Positions 42,120 through 54,785 of a stretch of DNA of 64,000 nucleotides are shown in pieces. The notes under the pieces were generated by a model, which was given only the letters and a program-made list of their open reading frames with translations, did not search any database and was not told the DNA's origin. Position 1 is the stretch's first letter. Every line of letters begins with the position of its first letter. The translations under genes and the position numbers were made by a program. Source of the DNA: Zygaena filipendulae (taxonomy: Eukaryota > Arthropoda > Insecta > Lepidoptera > Zygaenidae); the NCBI GenBank assembly GCA_907165275.2, contig OU015659.1, forward strand, positions 4,444,501 through 4,508,500, in the 5' to 3' direction.

Positions 42120-45100
42120 GACTTGGTGGGGGGCACTGCCGTGCCCCCTGATATCAATTAGAAACAATTGATGTATGTTGCTAAAGATGCAAGGCAATTC
42201 ATTCCAGGCCCTCAAATGTATGTAATGATGAAGACGTAACTGGCGTCCCCTGGTGGCGTCGCACCACTGCAGACTGACTAGATATCGTAATTTATTTTAC
42301 ATTATTATTATGAGATTGTATATGATAAATAATTATAATTATTTTATTTACGGATTAAGTATGGTAAGTATACACTTTTTAATTGTATTTTTTTTTTAAA
42401 TAAAGTCTTGCTTTACAATTTTTTTTTGTTTTTTTTTTCTTGACAACAAAACCAATACTTATTAGAATTTATAAATGAAATACCACTTTGTCTGAAATAG
42501 AAGATTTGAAACTTTATTAGCTTTGAAATATAAGTACGAACATTGTTTAAGTACACAATAATAAGTTCGAGATTTTACAATGGCGTATTTTGATTACGAT
42601 TTCTTGTGTAGGTAGGTATCTATGATTATACATAGATACCTACTATATTTTTTAACATCTAACATTTTTTCGTACGGACTTATTATATTAAATTGACAGT
42701 TTCATAATATGTCTGACCAATTCGTTGCGGATGCGATGGTACGAAAAGGTATTATCATTCTTTTTAACAACAGAACGTATTTAAACGTACAAGTGAAATT
42801 GATATAATCATATTATGTAAATTTGCAAAATTGAGTCCCGCAACGAATCGGTTAATAAACAGGAGAAGGAAATAAACGAAAAAATAAATGTCTGAAAATA
42901 AGAGTTAGATAAAACGAGAAAACTCTACCGAAAAAATGGTAGTTTCCTTGCGAATATAATATTTTAAAGACAACAAATACTGAGAAATTGAGCGGAAACA
43001 GATTATATCAATTATCTATAAGTATGTATAATACATGTATTAAATGTAATAAGCGATCTTAGGGTGATACCATCCTTAGGGTCAACACAAAACGTGACGA
43101 ACTGGATTTGGGTTTAAAGGACTTTAATATTTACTAAATTAGGATTTGTGATGACTCAGTATTAGAACACTTAACATATTTCCAATGGGGACGGACGTTG
43201 TGTAATAACAGCATGGATTTAGAATATTTGGTCCGTGCATATACCATATAGTTTAATTGTTTACAAATTTACAGCTTGAAACTTGGTTAGAAATCATGTA
43301 AATATGTGTTATGAAATATGTTATAATTATTTAAATATACCTACTTAATTAACACAACATAAAATCGAGTTCTATTAAAAGGACGGCTTGTAACAAAAGT
43401 ACCCTAAAGAAACAAACACAGTCGTGTTGTGTAATTGCTGTGGCCTATTCATCTTTTACTGGGTAAATACTTAATTACTTTATTAAGTAAGACTTAATTG
43501 TTAAGTACACAAAACATACCATCTACGCTTACGTAAATTATAATATAAAAATACCTCTAGTGTCCGTATAGGCAACTTAAATTATAAAAATCATTAACCA
43601 TATTATTAAGACTTAAAATTTTTGATGAACTACTTGTACCCAATGGATACCGCACGTCTTACTAAAACTTCTTGATAATCACCCAACTTAGTCATAACAT
43701 AATCAAAACTCTTTTACAATAAATACGCTGAAGTTTTTTGCTGAAGTTATTCAAATATTGAAATTTATTCTAATTCTATTGTTATTACTTTTCCAAATGG
43801 TTTTTCGTACATAAATATACAACACAGTATGAGCACGAGTTTGTAATAGTAATAATAATAATAAATGTTTATATTTTGTTTCTTATTATTACGAGTATAA
43901 AATAAATGTTGTACCGTAACATGTGCCATAACCATTGTGTGGATCTTAAAGGTTAAAACCACTACTTGCACTCACAATGCGCAAACTGACATCTCTTTGT
44001 TTTGATAAATAAATAATTTGAAATTTAATAATTTTTATTTTGAAAAATATTGCGTTATGGAGACTAGAGAACATGCGATGCGATGGAACGCAGTATGAGC
44101 TGTGACAGTTTATTTGAATAATAATAATATTTTCATGATAAAAATAGAAAATAGTGTGAAAAACAAAATTCGCTTTCATAAATTTAACAATATTTAGTCG
44201 TAATGAGATTCCGATATCTTACAAAAATATACATATTATATAAATAAAAAATAATTTTAAAAATACCAATCTACATCTTTACTCTTTTTTCTACCCTAAA
44301 TCGGGATGATAGTTTGGCCACTCGTATTTTTATAGATTATACAACTCTAATATTACATTGTTAAATCTATGATTTTTATCATGACCAATCTTCAGAATCC
44401 AACGTTAAATTAAAATGCGAATAGACCCTTACATAGACAAAAGCTTAATACCTAGGTACTTATTGGTTCTTAAAAATCTAAATGTTTATAAATAAATAGC
44501 TTCGAATTTTATTTTAGTAGATATAATTCGAATTTCACGTAGTTTTATGATTATGATTGCACAAAATTAAATAATTACTATAAATTAATGAGCCGTTAGT
44601 CAAAGAGTTACGGTCATTTTTGAAATCTCTTCTAATTAGCGTTGAGATTGTAGTATTAAAATTTAAAACTAGCGTCACCAAGGGATCACGGAAACCGAAA
44701 GAATTACGTCGAGCTAATATTTTGTTATTTATTAAACTTCACTTCACTTGGCCTTGATTGTATCATTATTTATTTATTTATTTATCATGAGTATACTAAA
44801 ACAGTTATTGGCGAGATTAGAAGCGAAATGTGAAATACATCAATGGAAATGCGAGATACCTTATCCGGAATAGTATAGCAAGGAGCAGGTGAGGATACAG
44901 ATTTTTTCGTGTCGATAGAAAATTGTTACAAGTGGATTTTATGTATGGTGTTTCATGGTTCTGTAAGGTACCATAATTTTCACAGTGGCAGTTTTTTACG
45001 TGCGCAAGAGGAGCAGGCGACATCCTCGGTCGCTTTCAAGAGATCAGATAAAGATTTTGCAAACTTTAGCACCGTGGTTTGTAATTTCAAATCGTACCAC

Positions 45101-45980
45101 GACGCTAATAGATATATATTTTTATTTTACATGACACCGGCTAAATGCGAAAGTCCATAAGAAGAAAGCTGAAAGAAGAAAATATATGTGGTTGTATGTT
45201 CTTATGACGGTCGCAAAATTGATTGAAATTGGTTAAAATAAAGCGCTTGCGGTCGTGTTTGGACTTGCAATAGTTGCTTTCCTTGAATCCATGCCTGCCA
45301 TCTGGCATTAGGTATTTATTATTTTTTAACCAACGCGTCAAACAATAATTACCTAATACCTATGCAAGTATTGTAAATTATATACAATATGTAAACACAA
45401 AAGTTAATATATCGATTTATAAAATTCTATCAAGCACACTCATTTCAATAAATATACATATACTTGGCAACCCTCAAACAAGTGCATCCTAATTTTTTTA
45501 TTTCATACCTACTTTGTACCACGAAATGCAACATTCTTCACTTAATCGTAAATAAGTACTTACGGGCACGAATTACAACGTTAAAAAATGAAGCGGTATA
45601 ATTAAGATCTCCTAAGATTAAAGTAATTACTACATAAGTACTTTAAGTGTTACTTATTGTTAATGATCAAAGTGACGAAAAGACATTTTCAATGTCAGCA
45701 AAATATTGCAACTATTACGGAGGTTCGCCACAATTACAGATCTCGTATGAATTTCAATACAAATTCTCGCAAGTAAGTTTTTCTTTTTTTTTTCAATTTA
45801 TATTATTTTGGTTTAGATATTAGTTTTTTAAGCGAGATCGTAAAAAAATATCGTAGTATTTTATTAAAAATTAAATAGCAGCGAGAAAATATTAATTGGC
45901 ATTCATATGAAAATCAACAGTGACGATCAGTATGAACAAACATTGATTATTCAGAATACCACCTCCAGCTTCAGCTAGAA
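42120..45980. other. Gene-free AT-rich stretch
   Basis: No exon, terminal inverted repeat or tRNA-like structure convincing to me. Only low-complexity runs stand out (T-runs near 42,420; ATT repeats near 43,855; TTTA repeats near 44,770). It would include the 3' UTR of the minus-strand gene ending at 46,046. Confidence 0.45.
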
Positions 45981-46045
45981 GAACAAGGGGACGTCAAAGG
46001 ACTAGCCTAAGCTGTGAAGTGGTGTTGTGGCGAGAAGCCGAGTGA

Positions 46046-49000
46046 TTACGCAACAGACGGCCGTCCGTCCAGCATCTTGTCACTTTCTTCGGCGCTGCTG
46101 AGACTGAAATAAAAAAGAAAAAGAATATACACACGCGCAGATATTAACAAAAATAATATGCTCATACTAGCTAAATGTGCAGAGAGGTTCGGCTCCGAAA
46201 CCAACGAAAATTTAGTCAATGTGATAAATGCGAGGATTTCGAATTCATAAATAAGAGGCAGAGCTCACCGACATGCTCAAACAAAACAAAAAAATCTATA
46301 ACCATCTTGAACCTATAAATTATATAAAACTAGGCTGTCATCCACGGTAATTACGGAGTTCCCGCGGGAATTCTATGATAAACTATAGAATTAACCTTTC
46401 TCATGAATCACTGTGAAAACCGTATGAAAATCCGTTGCGTAGTTTCAGAGATCTATAGGGACAGACAAACTTTGTTTTATACTATAGTATGTAGTGATGA
46501 ATGTCGAGGTCATAGTTCAAACGCACAAAGATCACCCACGTACGAGTGACGTTGTAAGTTGTCTATTACATAAACACAAGATGGAAACTGTTTTTTCTTT
46601 CACGCGTAAACATCTTTAACACACCTGCGAATGTCGCATGACAATAGACGCGTTATATGAGCATCAACTATCTAGTACCTGCTTCACTGATAGGTGTTGT
46701 TGGCACCACAGAAAAAGGAATTATATTATTATCTAGAGGTCGTGTTGGCGGAGCAAGTTTGAAAAAGTTATGAGCAAATGCATATTTCCAAAAACTTTGT
46801 TGCTGTCCTCCCAAATACATTTTTTACAATATTGTATGCACAGTTAATTCCACAGAATATACTAGAAGGGACATTAACTCAGTTTAGTATGAAAACCAGT
46901 GTCGCCGGTTGATTCATAAACGTAACGAAACGTATCTTTTAAAAATTCCCGATTTTGGGAGTAGGTATTGTGGAAAATATACTTGGGATGCTAGCAAAGG
47001 AAGTTCTGGGACTGTTGAAGCGTTTGCTCTAACTTCCTTTGCAGCCGTGGCGCGCCTGCCCCACCAATATGGCCTCTCTATTCAATAGTAATATTACCTA
47101 AATTGATAATCAAGAATAAGGATGTGAATATATTCTGAAGATCCAAGGTTGTCACTCATCGCATCGTTTTTAAATTTTACCATTTAGGCATTGATTAATA
47201 AAAAAAATATAAAATAGGCAAATCAAAAACAATTGCAAAAGGCGGCACAAAAACTAAATCGAATGCACGTAGAATTAACAGTTTTGGTCACTAAGATCTA
47301 AAAACATTAGGTAATTGTAAAAGGTGTGAGGTCCGAAAAAAGCGCATTACATAAATTGCTGTGAATGCACGATTATGAGTATGTAGTTCACTTCATACTA
47401 ACTTCATTTATGAAATGTCAATAACGGCTAACGCATTCGCAACGGTTGGGTCAAACAAAAGACTGGTGAGTGGTGACGCATGTGATTTGAAATGGCATTC
47501 AGAGAGGCAATTTGTTTCGAAACTAGTTTAAGCGATAATATAATACGTATGTACATAACGTATTATAAAGTACCTACTCTACCTAATTACTATAAATAAA
47601 AAGAAACAAACCCACTTATTGTTTTTGTACGGCACCGCGGCAGTGTCATGAATATCTTCGAAAACTCACCTAAGTTCTCAGAACCCTATATATGATTCAT
47701 TTGAAATTGATTTCTTATAAATTATAGCACCTGTTTTAGACGAGTTCTCACATAAGTTTCCCAATTCGTTTTTGTATCTGTTTTTGGAATGTTATCTAAA
47801 TGCCGCACTCTCTACCTTTCTCTTCCTCTCTCCCTCTAACTTAGGTTGCCTATGAAAAGATTGCTCTTAGCAATATAGGTCACCTAAACTGTACGTACCT
47901 ACTATGTAAATGTGTCTTTGTAATATGTGTTTTCTTCTGTGTGCGTGCAATAAAGTATATTTGATTTGATTTGATTTGATTTGATAAGTCGTATACTTCT
48001 CGTTTTTACATTATTCTTATCCTTCGAGTTCTTGTTAAGTTCGCATCAGCGCGATACGAAATTATTTTAACATTAAATTTGACATTTTGAACTTTTTGTT
48101 TTGTTAATGTCGTTATGAAATAGCGCGATCATCGGCGTCTGCGTTGATGTGTGAAGTTGAGTGGTGAAGTCATTGAAACACCTGCACGTTCACGTAACGT
48201 AATGCCTCGGCTGCACTCATCGCTGCGCGCTGCAGTAACGCAAATACTCGTGTTATCTCTCTTACTTACAAACAAATGCAAATCGAGATAAAACCGCGGT
48301 ATTGGATAATAGGCTTGTTTCCGGGGTATGGAAATCAAAATTCTATTTAGTCTGTCTTGTAGACTAATAAAAAATATGCTTATATTATGTGCTATAAATA
48401 ATTGTGGCACGGCGTTGTATCTCCGTTATTTTTTGATTAGGTAGGTACGTAAAAAATTAAAAAATACGTGTCCAATATTTTTTATTGATCTAGGTACAAG
48501 ACGGACTAAAAACTAAAATTTGGTTGACAAGCACACACAGTGCTTGACAGCATGAGGTTAACATTGGGTTTGAAAAAAATGTATACCTACACGTATATAA
48601 AAATTGGAAATTGCCAGTTGCCACGCCTGTACCTATTACAAAGCATCACTCGATAACGATTTGGCTGATTTTTATTGTTTGTGACTCCTGTTCACCATAA
48701 TAATATGACCTCTTTATCACTGCCTTCTTATCTAGCGGATCTTAAATTAAAAGCTTCAATACTGTAAATTTTGCTACGGTGAGCAAAGAAGTTTCTAGGG
48801 TGGGCATGGCATTGGCCTACCCCTTGCACAGATAATATAATACTATACTAGTACAGATGCCTCATCTCATACAAAGAAACGTGACCATCCTAAAAAAAAT
48901 AATTCCGGAAAATATTTTTATTTACTGATCGCAGCAATAGATGGCAGTTTCGTATAGATGAAATTTAATCGTCAGAGGGCGCCATTTTCCGAAGGTACTA

Positions 49001-52000
49001 GGTTAGTCATATAAATGTATGGGTACGTAGATATAGGCATCGGCGCGGCGCAACAGTACCTACGCGACCTACTATTGAGTTTTATTCTACGAGTTTTGTG
49101 CCACAACGCGCGGCGTTGTACGATGCATAGGTAGTAAGTATGCAGTAGGTATGTAGTATAGGAAGTGTAGAAATACCTTATTTTAAAATTATAACAATCG
49201 AAATTTGGATTACCTAATTAATATACCTAGTACTTACCTATTTTTTCAAAACAGTTTTGATACAATATTTCTGTTCTTACCAACTAAATCAATAGGTACC
49301 TAAACTATGCCGCTAAATTTTAATGCGTGTTTCCGCCTTTTTTTGAGTCGCGACTTGTGATATCTCCACCCACTAACTTCAACCACTATCGGGTGCAGAA
49401 GGGATTAATTTTTTTCTTAAACAGGATAAGGTGCAGGGTTCGCTATCGACCAGCAATTAAAAAAAAAAACAATTCTTTTTTTAGTCCAGTCTTTTCTTAC
49501 TATTATAAATGCGAAAGTGAGTTTGTTTGTTATGCTTTCACGCCTTAACGGCTCAATCACTCATCACGAAATTTTGCACACACGTTGTCAGTACGTACAC
49601 ACGTATCCTTTTAACTGAAGTGTGTACTCACTCGAATAAAAAATAAATATCTCAAAAAATATTTTGCCAATAGCTCTTAAATTGTTCAAAATATTGAAAA
49701 ATATTTCAAATAAAAATTATAGAAAATAAAACTTCCTGCAAAAAAACTCTCTTATCATTTTTGCATAGGTGCGTTAGTTTCTGCAAAAAACGCGCTAAAG
49801 TGCAATATTTATATAAAAATGTCCAATATTTCCTAAATAGTTGGAAATATCAAAAAACGTTTCAAATAAAAATTATAGACAATAAAATTTCCTACAATAA
49901 AGCTTTCTTAACATTTTTCCATAGGTGTGATAGTTTTCGCAAAAAATGCGCCAAAGTGTAAATTTTAATAAAAATGTCTAATATCTCTCTTAAACTGCTC
50001 GAAACATCGACAAACGCACGCAAAAATATCCAGAAAGCATTGTTTGTAGGAAATTTCATTGTGAATAATTTTTATTTCAAATATAAACAATTTAGGAGAT
50101 ATAGTCAAAAAAGTGCTTTTTTGAGCTTTCGCCATTTTTTTTCAAACTTTCCTTTGTTTTAGATACCTGACTACTTAGGATAATAAATATCGAATACTGA
50201 CACGAATTTTTCCGTTGGTCCTATCCTTTCAACTCAAAATGACAAAGTTTTAGCTTTGTTGACTGGACTACTACGGAGTTCTATTATTTTGTAATAATAG
50301 CAATTCTATTATTATACATCGTAAAATACGTTTGTTTTTAACGTTTTGATCTTTCTCATTCTCACCCTAAACAATATAATACTATTCCCTAATTTTTCAT
50401 CAACACGAAAATTAATGACGGCACCACCATCTTCGATTCCCCTAAAAACTCCACTTGAGTCCTCTGTGCACTAGTAGTACTATAATATTACGTTATCTGT
50501 GTCGCTTCATGTCTGTGACGCAATGAAAGTACAATTTGTACAATTTGTGAGTATATTGATAGATGGCGCCATTACTTTAAAGGTTACTTGACCACGTGTT
50601 GAAATAGTACTTATTATTGCCGCCAGAGAAACAAAATTGCTTTTATATTTGTTGGTTATTTAACAGATTACTTGATTTTTTTATGCTTATGGAACATTTA
50701 AAATTATTTTCATTACTCATACTCGGAAAGTAGGTCTGAAGTTGCCTGAGAAGCGGGTTGAAAGTAACCCTTTTCAGCCCTAGGGAGAATCGCTTTCAAC
50801 TGACAACTGTCAAATTATTAAAAAAAAACTAGGTCTATTTTGACATTTCTTTTGAACCATGTTCCAACTTTCTATACAGCCAGCGCGATGTAAAATTGAA
50901 ATAACGTAAAGTTTAAGGAGGTATTAATTAAAATAAAATTCATTCATTTTTTCTTTAGCTAATTCCTATTTTTATTTTGACTTTCCTTGCATTCGTAATG
51001 AAAAGCACAGTGTTACCCTCGGGAGAAAGACTTATTTAGTCCCTCGATCTATTAGCGCCCTCGCTACGCTCGGGCGCCAAACCCCGTCTCGGGACTAAAT
51101 AAGTTACTTTCACCCCTAGGATAACAATGTACTATTAAAGCATTGTTTACTTAGTAATTTCGCGTTATCTTCGTTTTACACGATCGTGAAATGCAAATCG
51201 ATACCTCTAACGGCATCTATCGATAATCACTCAGAATTATTTTTCTTTTCCTAGAGATGAGACCCCATGCCCCTTGGCTAGCTACGTCTATGGTCACGGG
51301 ACGGGTGCACACTGTGCAGGTATTGTGGTTCCTCACCATTCCTTGTTGTCCATGAGGTTGCGCATCTCGTCGTCGGGGGCGGGCGGCGCGTCCCGCACGG
51401 GCGCGTACTGCGCCGCCACCAGCGGGTCGGTGGACGGGTTCAGGGCCGTCAGCGCCGCGGCGCCGCTAGCCGGGGCCTCCTTGCCGCCGCCCCACCGGGA
51501 AGACCACGCCCAACCGCCGACACCTGCCGAATCGAAAGTGTAAGGTTGTAGTCTCTGCCGTGCCGTGACGTCAAGGCGAGCTAACGGACGAATCGTCTCA
51601 CTGGCAGGGTTAGCGGGAGACCATAAAAAAATCGAAATTAAAAACCGAACTCCTCTTATGATTGATTTTTCAGTTGACATAACATAAACTATATCAGATT
51701 GTTTATTCCTCTGGTAGGTACCTAGTCCAAAACATATTCTATTATTAAATTGTATCTCAGGTTAGCCCTGAAAAACAGTCCCTGTAAGAAAGATCGCCCC
51801 GGAGCCGCTTTGGTAACAAAGTATATTTCTGGACATGAAAAGTATAATATTATGTTCAAAATGTTTAGTTTTGGTCGGATACTGAGATCCGACCATATGC
51901 TTTTCATGTCCCGATTTATATTAACACTAGCTGTCCCCCGCGATTACATCCGCGGTAATTTCGGAGTTCCCGCGGAGGTTGCGGGAAAAAAGTACTTTAT

Positions 52001-52817
52001 GTCCTTCTTTGTACCCCGACAGTAGTTTACAGTGATTAGCTGTTCCTCGCATTAGTGCCGGAGTTCCCGCGGGAATTACGGGATAAAAACTATCCTATCT
52101 TTATGTTGAACCATATTATAAATGGTTACAAAATTTTATCAAAATCCGTTCAGTAGTTTCGGAGTCCATCGCGGGCAAACAACGTGACACGTGATTTATA
52201 TATATTAAGATTAACATTATACAACCAATCACATTAATCTTCAGTATGCACTTAGAAGTTAGGTACTGTAAAGAGATCGACAAAAGATAGCTAACCGGAA
52301 ATTCTTTATAAGGTCAGCGAGGGCAAGGCGACTCCGTTAGCGAGCAGATTGGCTATACCGGCGCGGCGTAATGGAAACCTTATCGGGGATTTGTCGATTT
52401 GTGTAAGTAGGTACTTGCTATACCTAAAGAAAGAATGGCTTCAAAGTTCAACGTAATCAGTTTCTTTAAAAGTCTTTTAGGCGCATGCAGGAGCGAAACA
52501 TGGGCCTTGGATATTTCATTTAAAAAGAAACGATAGGTACTGGAATAAGATGAACGTTATTTTTTGCGCTCGTTGCACTTTTTTATAATATGTACCGTAT
52601 AGTATAATATGATATAGTTCGATAACTGGCAATAGATAGATCAATTAAATGTTTTTTTTTTGTGATGAATAGTCTAGTGTCTGACCAGCAAGCAACATTC
52701 CGAGGCAGAGTAGGACTCCTCCAGCGATGAGTATTCCGATCCCAGAGTCGACGTTTTCAGGTGTCGGTGACGGTGTGTTCGAATACTGGACACCGCCAAC
52801 TATCACCAACGCCAAGC
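46046..52817 (-). CDS. Small membrane protein, 3' exons only; two possible C-termini
   Basis: Partial gene. An exon at 52817-52686 encodes GLALVIVGGVQYSNTPSP, then a hydrophobic helix (GIGILIAGGVLLCLGMLLAG). It splices in phase to 51523-51337 (GWAWSSRWGGGKEAP, a Pro/Ala-rich tail, DDEMRNLMDNKE). There the frame can either read on to Trp-stop at 51,333 or splice at GTGAGG into 46103-46046, giving Cys then LSSAEESDKMLDGRPSVA and a stop. Both junctions have CAG acceptors and matching phases. The first exon starts inside a hydrophobic segment, so at least one upstream exon is missing. I did not find it between 52.8 and 64 kb. The tail exon is very GC-rich. No family recognised. The 5.2-kb last intron and the short final exon are the least certain parts. 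Confidence 0.6.
46333..46490 (-). repeat. Lep1/Helitron-like fragment
   Basis: GGTAATTACGGAGTTCCCGC, GGGAATTCTATGATA, and GTATGAAAATCCGTTGCG match the minus-strand fragment in the LINE 3' UTR at 7.1 kb. CTAG is lost. Confidence 0.65.
46500..47790. other. No gene recognised
   Basis: Mixed AT-rich sequence with no exon or repeat termini that I can support. The CGTGGCGCGCCTGCC segment near 47,047 is locally GC-rich but has no open frame of note. Confidence 0.4.
47800..47985 (+). repeat. LINE 3' tail with (TTTGA)n
   Basis: Ends GTGCGTGCAATAAAGTATAT followed by four or five TTTGA units (47,958-47,985). AATAAA just before a short tandem tail is typical of 5'-truncated CR1/Jockey-group insertions. 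Confidence 0.7.
48310..48525. mobile_element. AGTCCGTC-family MITE, internally deleted
   Basis: Shares GGAAATCAAAATTCTATTTA, CTCCGTTATTTTTTGATTAG, AAAATACGTGTCCAATATTT and AAGACGGACTAAAA. The central part with the TGACGTCA sites is missing. Confidence 0.7.
48530..50690. other. Gene-free stretch
   Basis: Contains a Lep1 5' fragment (49,495-49,600) and a self-similar AT-rich patch at 49,660-50,110, where AAATAAAAATTATAGA and CATAGGTGYGWTAGTTT-like phrases recur two to three times. No exon supported. Confidence 0.45.
49495..49600 (+). repeat. Lep1/Helitron-like 5' fragment
   Basis: Starts TCTTACTATTATAAATGCG and includes TTTCACGCCTTAACGGCTCA and ATTTTGCACACACGTTGTCA, where it breaks off. Confidence 0.7.
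50717..51135. repeat. Interspersed repeat (TTCATTACTCATACTCGG family), copy 1
   Basis: Matches 59,794-60,108 along its length: TCGGAAAGTAGGTCTGAAG at left, CAGCCCTAGGGAGAATCGC, then CGTAATGAAAAGCACAGTGT and GGATAACAATGTACTAT at right. It holds a 73-bp hairpin (51,031-51,103) that copy 2 lacks. Confidence 0.8.
51031..51103. repeat. 73-bp hairpin with perfect 13-bp arms
   Basis: CTTATTTAGTCCC at left and GGGACTAAATAAG at right enclose a GC-rich loop with CTCGCTACGCTCGGGCGCC. The related repeat at 60.05 kb reads straight through this site. Confidence 0.75.
51927..52211 (-). mobile_element. Lep1/Helitron-like double unit, second copy
   Basis: CTAG at 51,927-51,930, then two 3' domains in series (second break at GATTAGCTGTTCCTCGC), and the 5' end CACGTGATTTATATATA. 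It has the same fused architecture as 14,876-15,133 and lies in an intron of the 46-52.8 kb gene. Confidence 0.8.
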
Positions 52818-53105
52818 CTGGAACAAAGAATTACAAATTATATTCGTTGAATAAAATTTCTTCATTATTATCGGATGAAAAATTCTTTTGCATATTATAA
52901 TCTAAAACAGAAGCTTCCTTATAAAAAATTGACAGTAATTTCTATAGTAAAGACCCCACTCAGAGAAAATTCATATAAATTGAATCCCTGAGGAAGCGAA
53001 AAGAGTAATAAATGTGTACGGACCGCGCGGGTGAAACTGCAGTCAGTTAAAACGTAGTACGTAGTTATTTACTCTGAGGTTAAAATGAAATGGAGACTTT
53101 TACCT

Positions 53106-53151
53106 ACTTTTTTTTTTTTTTTTTTTTTTATGTCATAGAGGGCAAACGGGC
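53106..53151 (-). repeat. SINE tail fragment
   Basis: A T-run of about 24 followed by ATGTCATAGAGGGCAAACGG, the tail of the SINE family at 14.1 kb. Confidence 0.7.
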
Positions 53152-53289
53152 AAGCGATGAATTACTTTAAGGTTAAATACTTTAATATCAAGAAATCAAA
53201 CACAACTCTACAAAAGGGCAATTTGTAAACAATACCGTTTTAAACTTGACACTGGTTAATTGATAGAAAGTCAATAAATAAAAACAAAA

Positions 53290-53660
53290 ACGGCCGGACT
53301 CACGCACAGAGGGTTCCGTGTCTATGAAAACAGCAAAAAAAAATCATGTCTGTTGCCCCCTTAAATATGTATTTTAATTATTTATTTTTAAAGTGAATAA
53401 TTAACTAAATGTTCTGCGAATATTTCAAGCTTTGTTGTCGTTATCAATATCGAGCAAAAAGAGCAAAAAGATTACTTCTGTTGTATGGGAGCCCCTTTAA
53501 GTATTTATTTTATTCTGTTTTGTAGTATACTTGTTGTTATAACGGCAACAGAAATACATAATCTATGAAAATTTCAACTTTCTATCACGGTTCATAAGAT
53601 ACACAGCCTGGTGACAGACGTACAGAGCCCCTTTTTCTCTTTGGGTAAGGAACCCTAATA
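53290..53660. repeat. AGGGTTCC interspersed repeat
   Basis: GGCCGGACTCACGCACAGAG and AGGGTTCCGTG at left, TTTGGGTAAGGAACCCT at right. It has weak inverted ends and no open frame, and resembles a repeat common in moth genomes. Classification unknown. Confidence 0.5.
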
Positions 53661-54467
53661 AAAAGAAGAGTTTAAAAAAGAAAATCGAATCGAATTTCAC
53701 CGCAATTTTCCAAGAATACCGGTAAGTAGTCGCTAGTAGCGATATATGTATAGCGTGACCAACTTGGCTCTGAATCACGCGTAAAACTTCAAATATTCTC
53801 GACAATCTTTATTGGCGTGGTTGATATGCTTCTCATATTTTATACTTCACAATTTAATTACCTACGGTTAATAGGCCGATAGTTAAATACAAAACGGTGT
53901 GGCAACTGCCAACACTGCCAACTGCCAAGTTCAAACAAAGACTACAATAGAAAAATATTTGATCAATTTGACCAAACAGCAGAATCGCCTCTACTGAATT
54001 ACGATTGTTTTACGCAAGTAAAACATTTTATTTTATGTAATCTAATATGGAATTTTTATTTTACAAAAAGGTGAACTAACAAAATTCTCATATCGGGTAC
54101 AAATATCGTTTTTTCTAATGATAACATCATAACAAGAATCATGAACCAACCAAACTAAGGAACGATCCATCCACCTATTTTGAATTGTACAAAATAAAAA
54201 TCCATCTAGGAGCGTATAAAGCAAACGATCGAAAATTACTATCGCAAGTTCATAGTTATTTGTGTTCGCAATCTTGAAACCGAAAAACGGACATCTAACA
54301 GGTTTTTTATATTTAATTAGGTATCACCTTGCACTTAGATATGCATCTGGCATAATATGGCTCCTTACACATAATCAATAACCATTTCTTTTTTATAGCT
54401 CATATCTGATATACACTGCAGATGGCCGTTTGATGAAAACATTTTATAAAGTAGTAATAATAGGGAT

Positions 54468-54785
54468 GTGGCCTACTTTTGAAAATCAAAATTCTATTAG
54501 TCCGTCAGTTGGAAAGTAAAAAAAACAATAGCCAAGTATTTTTCGCTTTTTAAAATAAATTAAAATATACAGAGATAAAGCGCATTAAAGTTTAGGGTGA
54601 GGGGGTCGTGACGTCACTGACTGCTAAAACCGCCATACTGTCAGAATAGTGACGTCACGCGAAATTTCAACTCAATATATCGCCGTTATTTTTTGATTAC
54701 GTAAAAAAAGAAAAAATACGTGTCCAATATTTTTAATAATCTACAAGACGGACTAAAAAATAAAAATTAGTCAACATGCCCATTC
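54468..54785. mobile_element. AGTCCGTC-family MITE, reverse orientation
   Basis: TTAGTCCGTCAGTTGGAAAG, AAGCGCATTAAAGTTTAGGG, two TGACGTCA sites (54,609-54,616 and 54,650-54,657), CGCCGTTATTTTTTGATTAC, and AAGACGGACTAAAAAATAAA. It is one of the best preserved copies. Confidence 0.8.

Noticed and set aside
44909..45160. 83-codon plus-strand open frame
   Set aside because: No family resemblance, no polyadenylation or splice support, composition like the surrounding intergenic DNA.
48129..48410. 93-codon minus-strand frame near a locally GC-rich patch
   Set aside because: No recognisable domain or splice pairing; it runs into an AGTCCGTC-family MITE.
51274..51543. 89-codon plus-strand frame
   Set aside because: Antisense shadow of the GC-rich minus-strand exon at 51,337-51,523, which has a proper acceptor.
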